From Cyclobacteriaceae bacterium (GTDB lineage Bacteria; Bacteroidota; Bacteroidia; Cytophagales; Cyclobacteriaceae), in the NCBI GenBank assembly GCA_025808415.1, contig CP075525.1, positions 2,589,501 through 2,653,500 on the forward strand: 64,000 nt of DNA. Direction: 5' to 3'. Of the stretch, positions 8,184 to 19,100 are shown piece after piece (within the stretch, counting starts at the first letter, position 1; every line of letters starts with the position of its first letter). The notes beneath the pieces were generated by a model. It searched no databases. It was not told where the DNA came from and worked only from the letters and a program-made list of their open reading frames with translations. The translations under genes were made by a program, and so were the position numbers.

Positions 8184-9893
8184 ATGAAGAAATACACAAA
8201 ATATTTCATAAGTGTGGTGCTACTGATCACATTCAGTGCGTGCACAGAAGACTTCCTGGAGTATGTTCCGGAAGACAGGCCAACCGTAAATTCGTGGTAT
8301 CGAAACAAAGCCGAGATACGCCAGGCCACAGCTTCGTTATACGGACGAGTATGGTGGGGCGTTAACGATCAATTCAGTTGGTTGGCCGGTGATGTAATGG
8401 CCGGTGATATGCACCATAACTGGGATGCTGAAGGACAATTCTTTTATATGTCCTTCAACGAATCAAACCAATACATCGGGCAGGGCTGGCAAGGGTTTTA
8501 CGATGTCATATCTTTCGCCAACCTCATTATTGACGATATGCCAACCATAGCTTCGGGTTATGGGGTAAGCCAAAGTATTATCAATGAAGGTTTGGGCGAG
8601 GCCAGGTTTATGCGCGGAATCGCCTACTTTCTGTTGGCCGAATACTGGGGCGAAGCACCCATTATTGAAAAGCCTGCAGAAAAAGTAGCGAAAGGCGAAC
8701 TGTTGTTACCAAAAAATACAACAGCCAGTCTCTATGAATTTGCGCGCAGGGATTTAGTATTTGCAGCTGAAAACCTGCCGGCAACTGATGACCCGGGAAG
8801 GGTTACACAGTGGGCAGCTAAAGGTATGCTTGCTAAACTTCACCTCGCTTTGGCGCAACGTAGCGTAGGCGGAGGAACTATTGGCTCTTCAAATGATTTC
8901 ACGCTTGCCGCAAATTACGCTGCCGATGTTATCAATAACAGTGGCAGATCATTAAACGCCAGTTACGAAGATCTGTTTAAAGTTCAGAACGAACACAATC
9001 CTGAAATTCTTTTTGCACCCCAACTCATTAATGGTGGCTGGGGATTTGGCAGCAGCCGTCAGGCACGTTTTGCAAGAAGCACCATCGTTACCGGTGATGC
9101 CACTGCCTGGGGTTCAGGAAAATGTCCTACGGTAAGCCTAATCAATACGGTTTCCGTAAATGCCGGAGGAAAGACTGACTTGCGCAGAAGGGCTATCTAC
9201 ATGCAAAATGGCGACTACTACAATTATCTCGCAACAGAGAGAGGTGGTTACACATACAAGATTGTTTCGCGCGATGCTGAAAATACAGTATTGGAAGGCT
9301 CAACCCCTACCCTTACAAGCTTAAAGAAACATATTATTGGCAACGATAAGGATAATGGTGGTTATGCCATTACCAATCAAGACTCACCCCTTGATATTTA
9401 CTACCTGCGCCTGGCCGATGTATACCTGCTTTACACGGAAGCATTGATGGGCTCCAGTAATGAGTTAACCGGAGGCCCGGGACTTGCATCGTTGAATGCA
9501 GTACGTGCCAGGGCCGGACTTGATCCACGAACAACTGTTACCTATCAACAACTCTTCAATGAACGCAGGATCGAGTTGGCACTGGAAGCACAATCTTGGA
9601 TTGACATTAAACGAAGGTACTACCGTAATCCTGAAGAGGCCCTAAATTACCTGAATGGCCAAAACCGTACTGACATGTATTTTAGGATCAACACTAACGA
9701 TGCACTTGAAAATGATCCTGCCGGGTATGAGCTCGTACCGGCCGGAACCACATCGGCAAACAATAACACCAATACCGATCCGATAGTAGTGTTTACAGCC
9801 ACTAAAATGAGGTTGCCTATTCCCGGAAATCAGGTAGTGATTAATCCATTGTTGGCCCCTAATCGAGAACCTGTAGAGTATGAATTCAACTAA
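8184..9893 (+). CDS. SusD/RagB-family nutrient-binding lipoprotein
   Basis: The surface lipoprotein that forms a lid on SusC and binds the glycan. Starting at ATG 8184 it has 569 residues; ATGs at 8172 and 8175 are also in frame, and 8184 is preferred because MKKYTKYFISVVLLITFSAC is a standard lipoprotein signal with an FSAC lipobox followed by acidic TED. The SusD fold shows in the N-terminal aromatic-rich segment (NSWYRNKAEIRQATASLYG), the GLGEARFMRGIAYFLLAEYWG helix typical of RagB/SusD, the IYYLRLADVYLLYTEALM helix, and the C-terminal LFNERRIELALEAQSWIDIKR motif. Its start lies about 14 nt after the SusC stop, so the pair is surely co-transcribed. Confidence 0.95.
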   Translation: MKKYTKYFISVVLLITFSACTEDFLEYVPEDRPTVNSWYRNKAEIRQATASLYGRVWWGVNDQFSWLAGDVMAGDMHHNWDAEGQFFYMSFNESNQYIGQGWQGFYDVISFANLIIDDMPTIASGYGVSQSIINEGLGEARFMRGIAYFLLAEYWGEAPIIEKPAEKVAKGELLLPKNTTASLYEFARRDLVFAAENLPATDDPGRVTQWAAKGMLAKLHLALAQRSVGGGTIGSSNDFTLAANYAADVINNSGRSLNASYEDLFKVQNEHNPEILFAPQLINGGWGFGSSRQARFARSTIVTGDATAWGSGKCPTVSLINTVSVNAGGKTDLRRRAIYMQNGDYYNYLATERGGYTYKIVSRDAENTVLEGSTPTLTSLKKHIIGNDKDNGGYAITNQDSPLDIYYLRLADVYLLYTEALMGSSNELTGGPGLASLNAVRARAGLDPRTTVTYQQLFNERRIELALEAQSWIDIKRRYYRNPEEALNYLNGQNRTDMYFRINTNDALENDPAGYELVPAGTTSANNNTNTDPIVVFTATKMRLPIPGNQVVINPLLAPNREPVEYEFN

Positions 9894-9902
9894 AAATGCT
9901 GA

Positions 9903-11171
9903 ATGAACATGAAACTAAAGAAATATATCATTGGTGCACTCATACCCTGCTTACTGTTAAGTGCCCTGTTCATCCCAATTTCATGCGAAATGAGTGGAGA
10001 CGGAACAAATATTGAAACGCCTAATGGCCCACCCGTAATTGATTATATTCGGTTAGCTAATCCTGAAACTTCCGACTCGTTGATTGTCAGTGCTACGTTA
10101 GGCACAGGCATTGTAATTATGGGTAAAAACCTTGGCGGAACAAGGGAGATTTGGTTCAATGATCAAAAAGCCATCGGGTTAAACCCCACCTGGGTTACTA
10201 ACCGAAATATTTTTGTAAGTGTACCCAGCATTGCCCCGGAGGTAATTACCGATAAGCTGTATTTGATTGACGCCAAAGGAAATACACTTGAATATCCATT
10301 CGTTGTAGCTATTCCTCCTCCGGTTGTTACCAGTGCGCAAAACGAATGGCCGCAAGCCGGTGAAGACCTGGTAATCCATGGCAATTACTTTTTTGATCCC
10401 GTAACGGTTACCTACACGGGTGGCGTTGTGGGCGAAGTAGTTTCAGTAAGTCAGTCACGCCTGGTTGTTACCGTTCCCGAAGGGGCAACGGAAGGCCCCG
10501 TTACTGTTACCACAAACTTTGGTGAAGTTGAGTCACGCTTTCATGTCTGGGATTCACGGAACATCATTCTCAATTTTGACAACAAAGTTGCCAACGGTTG
10601 GCGAATCGGGCTACGTGAAAATAGCGACAACCCAATTGACGGATATTACCTGGTTATACGGGGCGATATTGCACCTAACCAACGCGATGAAGGACCAGGC
10701 GCCCCAGCCGAGTCACCACTGTGCATGGAATTTTGGGGAGGCCCTGCCGGACGTACCGAAAACTTTTACCCGCTTTACCCAAATTCCTACCGCGACTATG
10801 TTGTAAAATTTGAAGCTAAAATCAAACGTTGGTATGGCGGGTACCTTAACCTGTGTTTATCAACACCCACGCATGCCGGAAACAACCAGGAAATATGGAG
10901 CAACACCCTAAACGCCCGTGCCATTTGGGGCCCATGGAACAGTTCAGGCGCTGAAGTAACCACAAACGGAAGTTGGATTACCGTTACCATTCCGCTAACT
11001 GAGTTTCAGTATTTCATGGGCATGGAAGGAACCAATGTAGTGTACACCCCCAACCAGAAATTTATTGAAAGCGCAGCAGGCTCTTTCAGTACCTGGTTTT
11101 TGGGCTCACCTGAAAACAACGGTAATAACGTTGAGTTCCACATTGACAACATTCGTTTTGTAGAAAAATAA
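9903..11171 (+). CDS. IPT/TIG surface glycan-binding lipoprotein (SGBP-B type)
   Basis: A 422-residue outer-surface lipoprotein that should help capture the polysaccharide. The signal peptide ends at a PISC lipobox with an acidic residue next to it (CEMSGDG). One or two IPT/TIG immunoglobulin-like domains follow (about residues 40-130 and 135-212). The C-terminal half (about 218-422) resembles the glycan-binding domain of SGBP-B proteins such as that of xyloglucan loci (Pfam SGBP_B_XBD family), with repeated exposed aromatics (WRIGLRE, MEFWGGPAG, WYGGYLNL, IWGPWNSSG). It comes 9 nt after susD, the usual position for a surface glycan-binding protein. The family match is from the sequence pattern; the ligand is not shown by it. 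Confidence 0.88.
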   Translation: MNMKLKKYIIGALIPCLLLSALFIPISCEMSGDGTNIETPNGPPVIDYIRLANPETSDSLIVSATLGTGIVIMGKNLGGTREIWFNDQKAIGLNPTWVTNRNIFVSVPSIAPEVITDKLYLIDAKGNTLEYPFVVAIPPPVVTSAQNEWPQAGEDLVIHGNYFFDPVTVTYTGGVVGEVVSVSQSRLVVTVPEGATEGPVTVTTNFGEVESRFHVWDSRNIILNFDNKVANGWRIGLRENSDNPIDGYYLVIRGDIAPNQRDEGPGAPAESPLCMEFWGGPAGRTENFYPLYPNSYRDYVVKFEAKIKRWYGGYLNLCLSTPTHAGNNQEIWSNTLNARAIWGPWNSSGAEVTTNGSWITVTIPLTEFQYFMGMEGTNVVYTPNQKFIESAAGSFSTWFLGSPENNGNNVEFHIDNIRFVEK

Positions 11172-11183
11172 CTTCTTAAGAAA

Positions 11184-13226
11184 ATGAAAAACATTGTTAA
11201 AAACAGCTTATATATTCTGGTTATGGCTTGCATGCTTGGTGGCCTCAGTATGTTGTCATCATGCCTTGATGAAGAAAAACCAACCCAGATTGTACTGTTA
11301 AGTTTTGGCCCCTCTGGGGTACATCATGGCGATGAAATTACCTTTTTCGGACAAAACCTTGACAAAGTAACTGCCATTGTTCTTAAGCCAAATGTTGAGA
11401 TACCGAAAAGTGCCTTTAAATCTGTATCGGCTGAGCGGATAAACATGATTGTTCCTGAAACTGCAGAGGCCGGTATAATAACCTTAAAAACCCCGCAGGG
11501 CGATATCGAAAGTAAAACCATTCTGAACTTTGAAGTTCCGGTTGTTATACAAAGCATAACCACCGAAGCCAAACCGGGAACCAACATTACCATTACCGGT
11601 GAAAAGGTAAACTGGATTGAAAGCGTTACATTTCCCAGCGACCTGAGAATATCGAAGGAAGACTTTGTAAGCCGTTCCCTTACTCAAGTTGTTGTGACTG
11701 TACCCATGGAGGCACAAACGGGTTTCCTGATATTTTCATTGGGCGGAACCAAGCCCCTTACCTTTGGTACGGAGGAACAATTAATTGTTACACTACCTAC
11801 GGTAACTGGTATTGCTCCGCAATCCATTCGTCATACCGGCACGCTCACCATTTCAGGTACCAATCTTGATTTAATAACCGCCATTCAATTTACTGGCGGA
11901 ACTGAAGTTGCCAAAGCAAACTTTACAAGTCAGTCAGAAAACGAAATTAAACTGGTGGTTCCGGCCACAGCCAAAACAGGATCGTTAACACTAAAACAAT
12001 TGTCACCGGTAGCATTAACAACCTCACCGCTTACCATTATTTTACCGGTTGGCACTGCGTTGTCACCAACACCGGCCATACCTGGACAAGACGTGATTAC
12101 CATTACAGGTACAGATCTGGACCTGGTTGCCAAATTAGTACTGCCCGGAGCTGGCGATGTTTTGGCCACGTCATTTATTTCACAAACTTCAACTGAAATT
12201 AAGCTCGCTGTACCAGCCACGGCAACGCAAGGCGCTGTTGATTATATAACCGTACATGGCTATGCTGGTCCTCTGGGTGTGGTGCTGAGGTTGCCCTCTA
12301 CCGGAGGTTTCCCTACACTTGACTACTACATTTATAAAGATGGATTACAAAGTGGATGGTCGGCCTGGGGCGGATGGGGCCATGTAAGTCAAAGCTTTAC
12401 AAACACCGAAAATCCTGCCAATGGAACCATGGCCATTAAATCTGTATTCAACGATGCATACGGAGCTATACAAATTCACAATGGCGGGTCGCCCGGTATT
12501 TTTGCGGGATACAATTACCTTGTCTTCTACGTACATGTAGTTGGGCAAGACTCAAAAGTTATTGTCCAGATCGACAACAACGCAGACTTCTACCCGCCTG
12601 AATTTACCAAAGACAAATACCATCAGATAGTAGTGCCTTTGGCGAGTTTGGCCGGCTCAAATAATGTTACTGAACTGCGCATTAAAAACAACAATACCAA
12701 CGCCCCCGCCAACAACACCATTGTGTTTATAGATGAAATAGGCCTTACCATCGATGAACCACTAGGGCTTCTGCCTGACCTGGTGGTTCCAATTTATGAC
12801 GACCAGGTAAACAGTACACATTTTGGTTTTGGAGGCGGTTGGGGCGGAACAACCACTATTGCCAATAGCGATGAGAACCAACGGGGCGGAAGCGTTTCAA
12901 TCAAAGCTACCTTTGCAGGTGGCTGGGGTGGTGCAGCCCAATTTGGAAGTTGGGGCAAAACCCCGCTCCCTACGGCCGGTATGCAATACCTCGCTTTCTC
13001 CATCTATGGAGGCACCGGAACAGGCGATAAAAACATTCAACTTGGTATCAAGCCAACACCCGATGGGGCATCTTCCAGTGTTCAGGTAACCATACGGGCC
13101 GGTAAGTGGACTGATTACGCGATTCCATTATCAAGTTTAGGTAACCCAGCCTCAATTGGTGAGCTCTTCTTTCAGGATACCGATTGGGCCGGAACAGTAT
13201 TTATTGATCATATAGGACTTCAATAG
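11184..13226 (+). CDS. large multi-IPT surface glycan-binding lipoprotein with two C-terminal binding modules
   Basis: A second, larger binding lipoprotein (680 residues, lipobox LSSC followed by LDEEK). Four IPT/TIG-like repeats of about 85 residues follow (about 33-115, 116-202, 203-290, 291-372), each ending in a similar strand pair such as FTSQSENEIKLVVPATAKTG. They probably form a rigid stalk. The C-terminus has two diverged copies of a jelly-roll-like module (about 378-530 and 535-680). Both carry a W/G-rich start, an EN...G...IK..F strand, an AG.NYLVF/AG.QYLAF strand and a final FIDEIGLT/FIDHIGLQ strand. These tips probably contact the polysaccharide. It is 12 nt downstream of the first binding protein and is the last gene before a terminator. 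Confidence 0.85.
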   Translation: MKNIVKNSLYILVMACMLGGLSMLSSCLDEEKPTQIVLLSFGPSGVHHGDEITFFGQNLDKVTAIVLKPNVEIPKSAFKSVSAERINMIVPETAEAGIITLKTPQGDIESKTILNFEVPVVIQSITTEAKPGTNITITGEKVNWIESVTFPSDLRISKEDFVSRSLTQVVVTVPMEAQTGFLIFSLGGTKPLTFGTEEQLIVTLPTVTGIAPQSIRHTGTLTISGTNLDLITAIQFTGGTEVAKANFTSQSENEIKLVVPATAKTGSLTLKQLSPVALTTSPLTIILPVGTALSPTPAIPGQDVITITGTDLDLVAKLVLPGAGDVLATSFISQTSTEIKLAVPATATQGAVDYITVHGYAGPLGVVLRLPSTGGFPTLDYYIYKDGLQSGWSAWGGWGHVSQSFTNTENPANGTMAIKSVFNDAYGAIQIHNGGSPGIFAGYNYLVFYVHVVGQDSKVIVQIDNNADFYPPEFTKDKYHQIVVPLASLAGSNNVTELRIKNNNTNAPANNTIVFIDEIGLTIDEPLGLLPDLVVPIYDDQVNSTHFGFGGGWGGTTTIANSDENQRGGSVSIKATFAGGWGGAAQFGSWGKTPLPTAGMQYLAFSIYGGTGTGDKNIQLGIKPTPDGASSSVQVTIRAGKWTDYAIPLSSLGNPASIGELFFQDTDWAGTVFIDHIGLQ

Positions 13227-13244
13227 GTTAATACGGTTAAGTTT

Positions 13245-13280
13245 GGAAGGCTATCTTCGAAGATGGCCTTCCTGTTTTTG
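13245..13280 (+). terminator. intrinsic terminator inside the utilisation locus
   Basis: GGAAGGC (13245-13251) and GCCTTCC (13266-13272) form a stem that extends through a T-G pair into the palindrome ATCTTCGAAGAT. The run TGTTTTTG follows. This is a strong hairpin plus U-tract after the last binding-protein gene and 20 bp before the GH30 ATG. Confidence 0.78.
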
Positions 13281-13300
13281 TTTGTTAATATTTTTTAAAC

Positions 13301-14710
13301 ATGAATAAGATCAAATTGAGTATGCTATGTATGGTCTGCATGACTGTACTATTTTCCTGCAACAGGGATGAATCCGGAACGGAGATAACTCAACCCATAG
13401 TGCCGCCCGATAGTGTTACGGTTACTGTTAAGTTGGCTAACAAACAACAAGAGATGATTGGGTTTGGTGGTGCACTTACCTGGTATAGCAATTGGCTCAC
13501 TTCCCACAGTAAAGTAAATGAAATTGCCGATCTTTTGTTTACCGATCTGGGCATTGATATTATCCGGTTTAAAACATGGTACTATCCGGATAATTATCCA
13601 ACCAACAAAGGCGTAGCAACGATGTCCAATACGGGAGATAATGATTACGCCAAAGCGCATTGGGATGCCACCAACCAACTGTACAACCTGGCTAAGGAAC
13701 GAGACCCCAACATTAAAATATTGTTGTCATCCTGGGGGCCACCGGTATCGCTAAAAGATAATAATAAACTACGGGAAGGCACGCTCAAGAAAAATGCAGG
13801 TGGCTTTATGTACGATGAGTTTGCAGAGTATTGGAATGATTTACTGGACCATACGCCTTTCAATCCTAATTATCTTAGCATTCAGAATGAGCCCACGTAT
13901 GTCAACTCAAACTGGACAACCTGCCGCTGGGCGATTACAGAGACCGATGTATTGCCTGGGTACAATACAGCACTCAATAGAATCTATGACAGAATAAAAA
14001 ACCGGGCGCATGTGCCCCTGTTTGTTGGCCCAGAGTCGCAGGACATACCAACGTTCGGTCCATTTGTGAGTGTATTAAAAGATAATCCCAATGTTGCCGT
14101 TTTTGGGTGGCATCCTTATAACATCAACTCCACTACCGCAGCATCAGCTATTACCACATCCTTAAAAAATGTTGGTAGCTTTTCAACCAAACCAAATATG
14201 ATGACTGAATTCTCGGATAACCTTTCGTGGTTCAATACCGCGTTGTTTATTCAAGAGTCACTCCTCCATGCAAACACATCAGCGTACATTTACTGGAAAC
14301 TCATGTGGGCTACACCTGCTTCGGGCGAAGATGCCGCCATGATCAGCACGGGTTCCTCTCCCACTTCACCCTACCAGGTTACTCCGTACTACTATCTTAT
14401 CAAGCATTTTTCGAAAAATATTAATGCAGGCTACCATCGTATTGAAACCACCACTTCCACAACGCCTGCATCAAATTTAATTACCACTGCATTTGTAAAC
14501 CCTGATAACACAAAAATTACAATTATCGTGGTAAATAACGGTACAGCGTCTTCCAAAGTGCATTTTGTTGCCGAAGGGAAAACCGCCAAAAGTATAAGTG
14601 TTGCACAAAGTAAGGAAGGAAGTTATTATACTTCAGTATCAACCACTACTCCAACCAGATCATTGAGTCTTCCGGCCAAGAGCATAACCACAATCGTTCT
14701 TGGCCTTTAA
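13301..14710 (+). CDS. glycoside hydrolase family 30 lipoprotein
   Basis: A 469-residue clan-A retaining glycosidase carrying a lipoprotein signal (TVLFSC lipobox followed by NRDES), so probably tethered at the outer membrane. The (beta/alpha)8 domain starts at about residue 50 (EMIGFGGALTWYSNWL). The acid/base is Glu197 in SIQNEPTYV and the nucleophile Glu303 in MMTEFSDN, the expected GH30 pair. The C-terminal beta domain (about 375-469) is the side domain usual for this family. GH30 includes beta-glucosidases, beta-1,6-glucanases and xylanases, and the subfamily cannot be fixed by eye. The order of conserved residues is most like the subfamilies acting on xylan or beta-glucan. Whether it cleaves a mannan side structure is unknown. 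It is the first enzyme after the terminator and precedes the GH26 gene by 9 nt. Confidence 0.85.
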   Translation: MNKIKLSMLCMVCMTVLFSCNRDESGTEITQPIVPPDSVTVTVKLANKQQEMIGFGGALTWYSNWLTSHSKVNEIADLLFTDLGIDIIRFKTWYYPDNYPTNKGVATMSNTGDNDYAKAHWDATNQLYNLAKERDPNIKILLSSWGPPVSLKDNNKLREGTLKKNAGGFMYDEFAEYWNDLLDHTPFNPNYLSIQNEPTYVNSNWTTCRWAITETDVLPGYNTALNRIYDRIKNRAHVPLFVGPESQDIPTFGPFVSVLKDNPNVAVFGWHPYNINSTTAASAITTSLKNVGSFSTKPNMMTEFSDNLSWFNTALFIQESLLHANTSAYIYWKLMWATPASGEDAAMISTGSSPTSPYQVTPYYYLIKHFSKNINAGYHRIETTTSTTPASNLITTAFVNPDNTKITIIVVNNGTASSKVHFVAEGKTAKSISVAQSKEGSYYTSVSTTTPTRSLSLPAKSITTIVLGL

Positions 14711-14719
14711 TAGGGTACT

Positions 14720-16105
14720 ATGAAGAGGGCTATTTTAATAGCAGTTTGTTATTTAAGATTAATGATTACCGTGGCCCAGGTAGATGCTAATGTGTCTGAG
14801 AAAACAATTATCCTGTACAACAATCTTAAAATCATTCAAAACAGTAGTTATTTTCTTTTCGGACAAGAGTTCTTTAACAGTTTTAAGTATAGTTCTGGAA
14901 GTGCGCATGGTGATAAGGCCTATTCCGATAGCCACGAAGTAACCGGTGCGTACCCGGTTGTACTGGGCTCTGACTTTCATTATTACCTGGATAAGAGTGC
15001 TGCAGAAAGAGGTTACCACACCGAAGCAGTAAAGTGGGCCTACCAACAAGGGTTTGTTATAACGTTTGACTGGCACATCAGCGCACGCAACACAACCTCA
15101 TATACATGTAACGGATCGCCTGCTAACCTGGCTAAAAATATTGCCAATGGCAATGTAAATGGTGATCGGGATTGGTACCTTAATGAATTGGATAAAGCAA
15201 TTGCCATCATTAACAATGATCTTGTGGTGGACGGTGAGCATATTCCCATTGTGTTCAGGCCGCTCCACGAAATGAATGGCAACTGGTTTTGGTGGGGGGC
15301 TTCCTGTTCGGGTTTTTCGCCAGCGGACTACAAAGCCTTGTACCAACTAACCGTTGACTATATAAAAGAGCGGACTAACAGTGTTTTATTTTGCTGGTCA
15401 CCTAATAGCCCGGTTAACAGTACAGTATTTACAAATTACTACCCAGGCGATGCCTATGTAGATATTTTAGGCTTGGATATGTACGAACTTACGGCCGATC
15501 CTTTTCGCATATACATGGGCACACTGGTAGAATATGCGCAAACCCACAATAAGGTAGCAGTGCTAAGTGAAACCGGTTATCGAAACGATACAGGAAACGG
15601 AGAGGCAGCAACGAAATACTGGAGTGATACCGTATTGCCGGCCATCATAAATGATCCATCGGGAAAGGCACTAAAAATTGCCTGGGTGCTCACCTGGATT
15701 AACGCCAGTTGGTCTCATCCCTATGTGCCCCACACGGGCAGCACATCTGCAGCGAAACAAAGTTTTATAAATTTTAAAAACTCTAAACACGTTGTATTTA
15801 GTGATAAGATGACCAACCTATATGAACCGCTGCTCATTTTATCAACCTCCGAAAATTTAAAAACAGACGAAGTTATAATTGAGATAATCCATGACCAACG
15901 TTTAATTACGGTCGAGTTTAAAAAGCTTCTTTCACCAACATTGGTAACCATCTATGATGTATCCGGAAAAAAGATAGCGGAAGAAAAAACAACTAAGAGT
16001 ACAGTAACATTTTCAATTGATAAACTTATGCTAAAACCCGGCTTTTACATGATAATGATAACGGATGGGATCAAAAACATTACTCAAAAAGTTTCTGTTA
16101 TGTAG
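14720..16105 (+). CDS. GH26 endo-beta-mannanase with T9SS sorting domain
   Basis: A 461-residue secreted enzyme expected to cleave beta-1,4-mannan backbones internally. A signal peptide precedes the GH26 domain (about residues 25-370). The acid/base is Glu184 in FRPLHEMNGNWFWWG and the nucleophile Glu284 in VLSETGYRN, both hallmark GH26 motifs, and GLDMYEL lies between. The last 80 or so residues (VTIYDVSGKKIAEE to LKPGFYMIMITDG) form a type A T9SS sorting domain ending in KVSVM. The enzyme is therefore predicted to cross the outer membrane by T9SS and stay on the surface, unlike the GH30 protein, which has a lipobox. It is the most informative gene for the substrate of the locus. Confidence 0.92.
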   Translation: MKRAILIAVCYLRLMITVAQVDANVSEKTIILYNNLKIIQNSSYFLFGQEFFNSFKYSSGSAHGDKAYSDSHEVTGAYPVVLGSDFHYYLDKSAAERGYHTEAVKWAYQQGFVITFDWHISARNTTSYTCNGSPANLAKNIANGNVNGDRDWYLNELDKAIAIINNDLVVDGEHIPIVFRPLHEMNGNWFWWGASCSGFSPADYKALYQLTVDYIKERTNSVLFCWSPNSPVNSTVFTNYYPGDAYVDILGLDMYELTADPFRIYMGTLVEYAQTHNKVAVLSETGYRNDTGNGEAATKYWSDTVLPAIINDPSGKALKIAWVLTWINASWSHPYVPHTGSTSAAKQSFINFKNSKHVVFSDKMTNLYEPLLILSTSENLKTDEVIIEIIHDQRLITVEFKKLLSPTLVTIYDVSGKKIAEEKTTKSTVTFSIDKLMLKPGFYMIMITDGIKNITQKVSVM

Positions 16106-16160
16106 CACTTCTGTTGCTGATAAAGTTGTTTTAACTATTTTAAATGAATAGATTTTATTC

Positions 16161-19100
16161 ATGAAAATTATGGTATCAGCAAATAGGCAATGGAACATCA
16201 CCTGGTTGTGGGCAATCCTGTTGGTTATGGTGCTGCATTCGTATAATGGCTATGCACAGCCCGCAGAATTGTATAAGAAAAAGCTTGTATTTGATCAATT
16301 GCAGGAAGAGTTAAGCTTATCGCAAAGTTCCATCAATTGTATTTTGCAGGATAGTGAAGGTTACCTTTGGATTGGCACCTGGTCGGGATTAATACGCTAC
16401 GATGGCTACACCACCACCGTATTCCACTCCGAAAACCAACCCGGCAAACTTCAAAGTAATAAAATACTCACACTTTTCGAAGATCAATCCGGGTTTCTTT
16501 GGATAGGCACCCACATGGGCGGACTTTTCCGGTACAACAAGAACAATAGCTCTTTTGAAAAATTTGTTCATGATGAACTTGATCCAACCAGTTTAAGCAA
16601 CAACAATATACGCGCCATACAGGAAGATGCCAATGGCAACCTTTGGATTGGGACAGAAAATGGGATTAACATCCGCAAAAAGAACAGTTCAGGCTTTTCA
16701 CATATTACTACCAAAACATCCCCCAGCCTCACACACGATTTTATTACCGCCATACACCGTTCAGCCAATAACGAAATTTGGGTTGGAACAGTCTATGGGT
16801 TGAATAAACTACAAAGCCATGACGATCGGTATGTATTTAAAAGTTATTTGTACGATAAGGAGACCGATAACCAGGCCTTACACAACCACATTTACGATAT
16901 CGCCAGCCTGCCTACCGAAACCGGTACCGGCATTTGGCTTACCACTAAAAAAGGACTTAAAGCGCTTATTAATGGCCAACTCAGCAGCTACAGCATACCC
17001 AACAAACCAGCAAGCTACAGTCTCTTCAGCAGCCTGTTGGTGGTGGCGGGTGACCATCCTTACCTGATTGCAGGTTCCGAATCCGGTATTTCGTTTTTCA
17101 ATGTGCTAACGATGCAATTTGATGAACGCAAACTTACCGGGTGGAACGAAATGAACCTAAGCCATGGATCAGTCACCTCCTTATACATCGACCGGGGCGG
17201 TGTATTGTGGGTTGGCACAAAAAAAGGAATTAACAAATTCGACTCCTATACAAAAGAATTTGAATCATTTACGGTTGCCCAGTTCGATAAAACAAAAAGC
17301 ATTATAACGGGAGTTCAGCTATCCGCTACCGGAGGGTATTGGATTTCCACGATCGGTGGCGGACTGTATAAATTTGACGGGATTAATTCCTTCACGAAGT
17401 ACAAAATTGTTACACCGGAAGAAAATACTTTTACCGAGTTCGTTCAAACCCTGTATTCCGATGGTAAGGGAAGTGTGTGGGTAGGCACTGCCGGGGCAGG
17501 TGTGTACCACTTCAATGAACATCAACTAACAACCTCCGAAATTTCTTCCTACAATCACTACGCAACAGAAACCAATTCCATTTTAAAAGACAACTACATC
17601 ATGGCCATTACAAGCGATGGCCGTGATAACGTATTAATAGGTACCTGGGGAGGCGGGCTTTATAAAATCCTCCAACATGGCGATGTTATCCGCTATGAAG
17701 ACCCACGGTTGTCCATTGCACCAAATGTAGTACTCTATGTAGACCGCTCGGGAACAACCTGGGTAGGTACCCGCGGAAATGGCTTCTTCAGCATTAAAGA
17801 AGGTGGAGAAGAGTTAAAAGTGGAGCATTATAAACGATCAGAGACCAATAGCATCAACGATAATTTTATTAACTGTATCTATGAAGACCACGCAGGAATA
17901 TTTTGGCTTGCAACCGATGGCGGATTAAGTTCTTTCGACAGAAGACGTGACATTTTTGAGCACTATAAAATTGAAGGCGGGCCCAGCAACGATGTTATCG
18001 TTAGCATTTTGGAAGACAGCCAGGGAAAATTATGGCTGGCCCATTGGAACGGGCTAACTGTGGTTGACCCGGCTGACCAAACCTGGACACGAAATTATGA
18101 TCGAAACGACCACATTATGGGTGGGTTCTTCTATAACAATGTTTGTGTCAAAGGTTTAGGAGGAGAATTATTGTTTGCAGGTTCAGAAGGCTTCAACCGT
18201 ATTGATACCAAAAAAATTATACAGCGACCTGAAAATTCGCCACTGGCCATTACCCAGTTCGGACTGTTTGGGAAAAATGTTGCTTATGGCGAAGAAGTGA
18301 ATGGCAGAATCCTGCTCGATGGGCCGCTTCGAAACAACTCAAAAATTGAATTAAAGCACTTCGAAAATTCAGTTGCCTTTGAATTTGCCTCGCTTGATTT
18401 TGCAGCACCCCCAAAAATTAGGTATGCCTATATGCTGGAGGGGTTTAATGACACCTGGAATTACACCGAAAGCGACAGACGGTTTGCCAACTATACCAAC
18501 CTAAACCCCGGCACTTATACGTTTAAAGTAAAAGCATCCGGTATAGATGGTATATGGCAAGAAGAGTACAGTCAAATTTCACTTGTAATACACCCCCCCT
18601 GGTGGAAGACTTTTTGGGCTGCCGTACTGTATGTGCTGCTTGGATTTGTTGCTTTATATATTTTCAGAAGATTTATACTACTGCGCGCAAACTTACTTCA
18701 CGATATCAAACTGGAACGGCTTCAACGCGAAAACCTCGAAAAGCTAAACAAAGCCAAACTCGATTTCTTCACGAACATATCCCACGAGTTTCGTACTCCG
18801 CTCACCCTTATACTAGGCCCTGCACAATCCCTTCTTGAGTCTGGGGAACTAAGCAAGCAAGCGAGAAACCTTGTTTCCAACATAAGTGATAATTCCCAAC
18901 GCCTGCTCAGGCTTGTAAATCAATTACTCGATTTCCGTAAGGCCGAATCCGGAAACCTTAACCTTAAAGTTTCAGAAGGCAATATTGTACGGTTCGTACG
19001 TGAAATTAAACTGTCGTTTGATGCACTGGCCGAACAAATGCAGATCCAATTTATCATGGAAACCACCCATGAAAATATAAAAGTATGGTTCGATCGTAAT

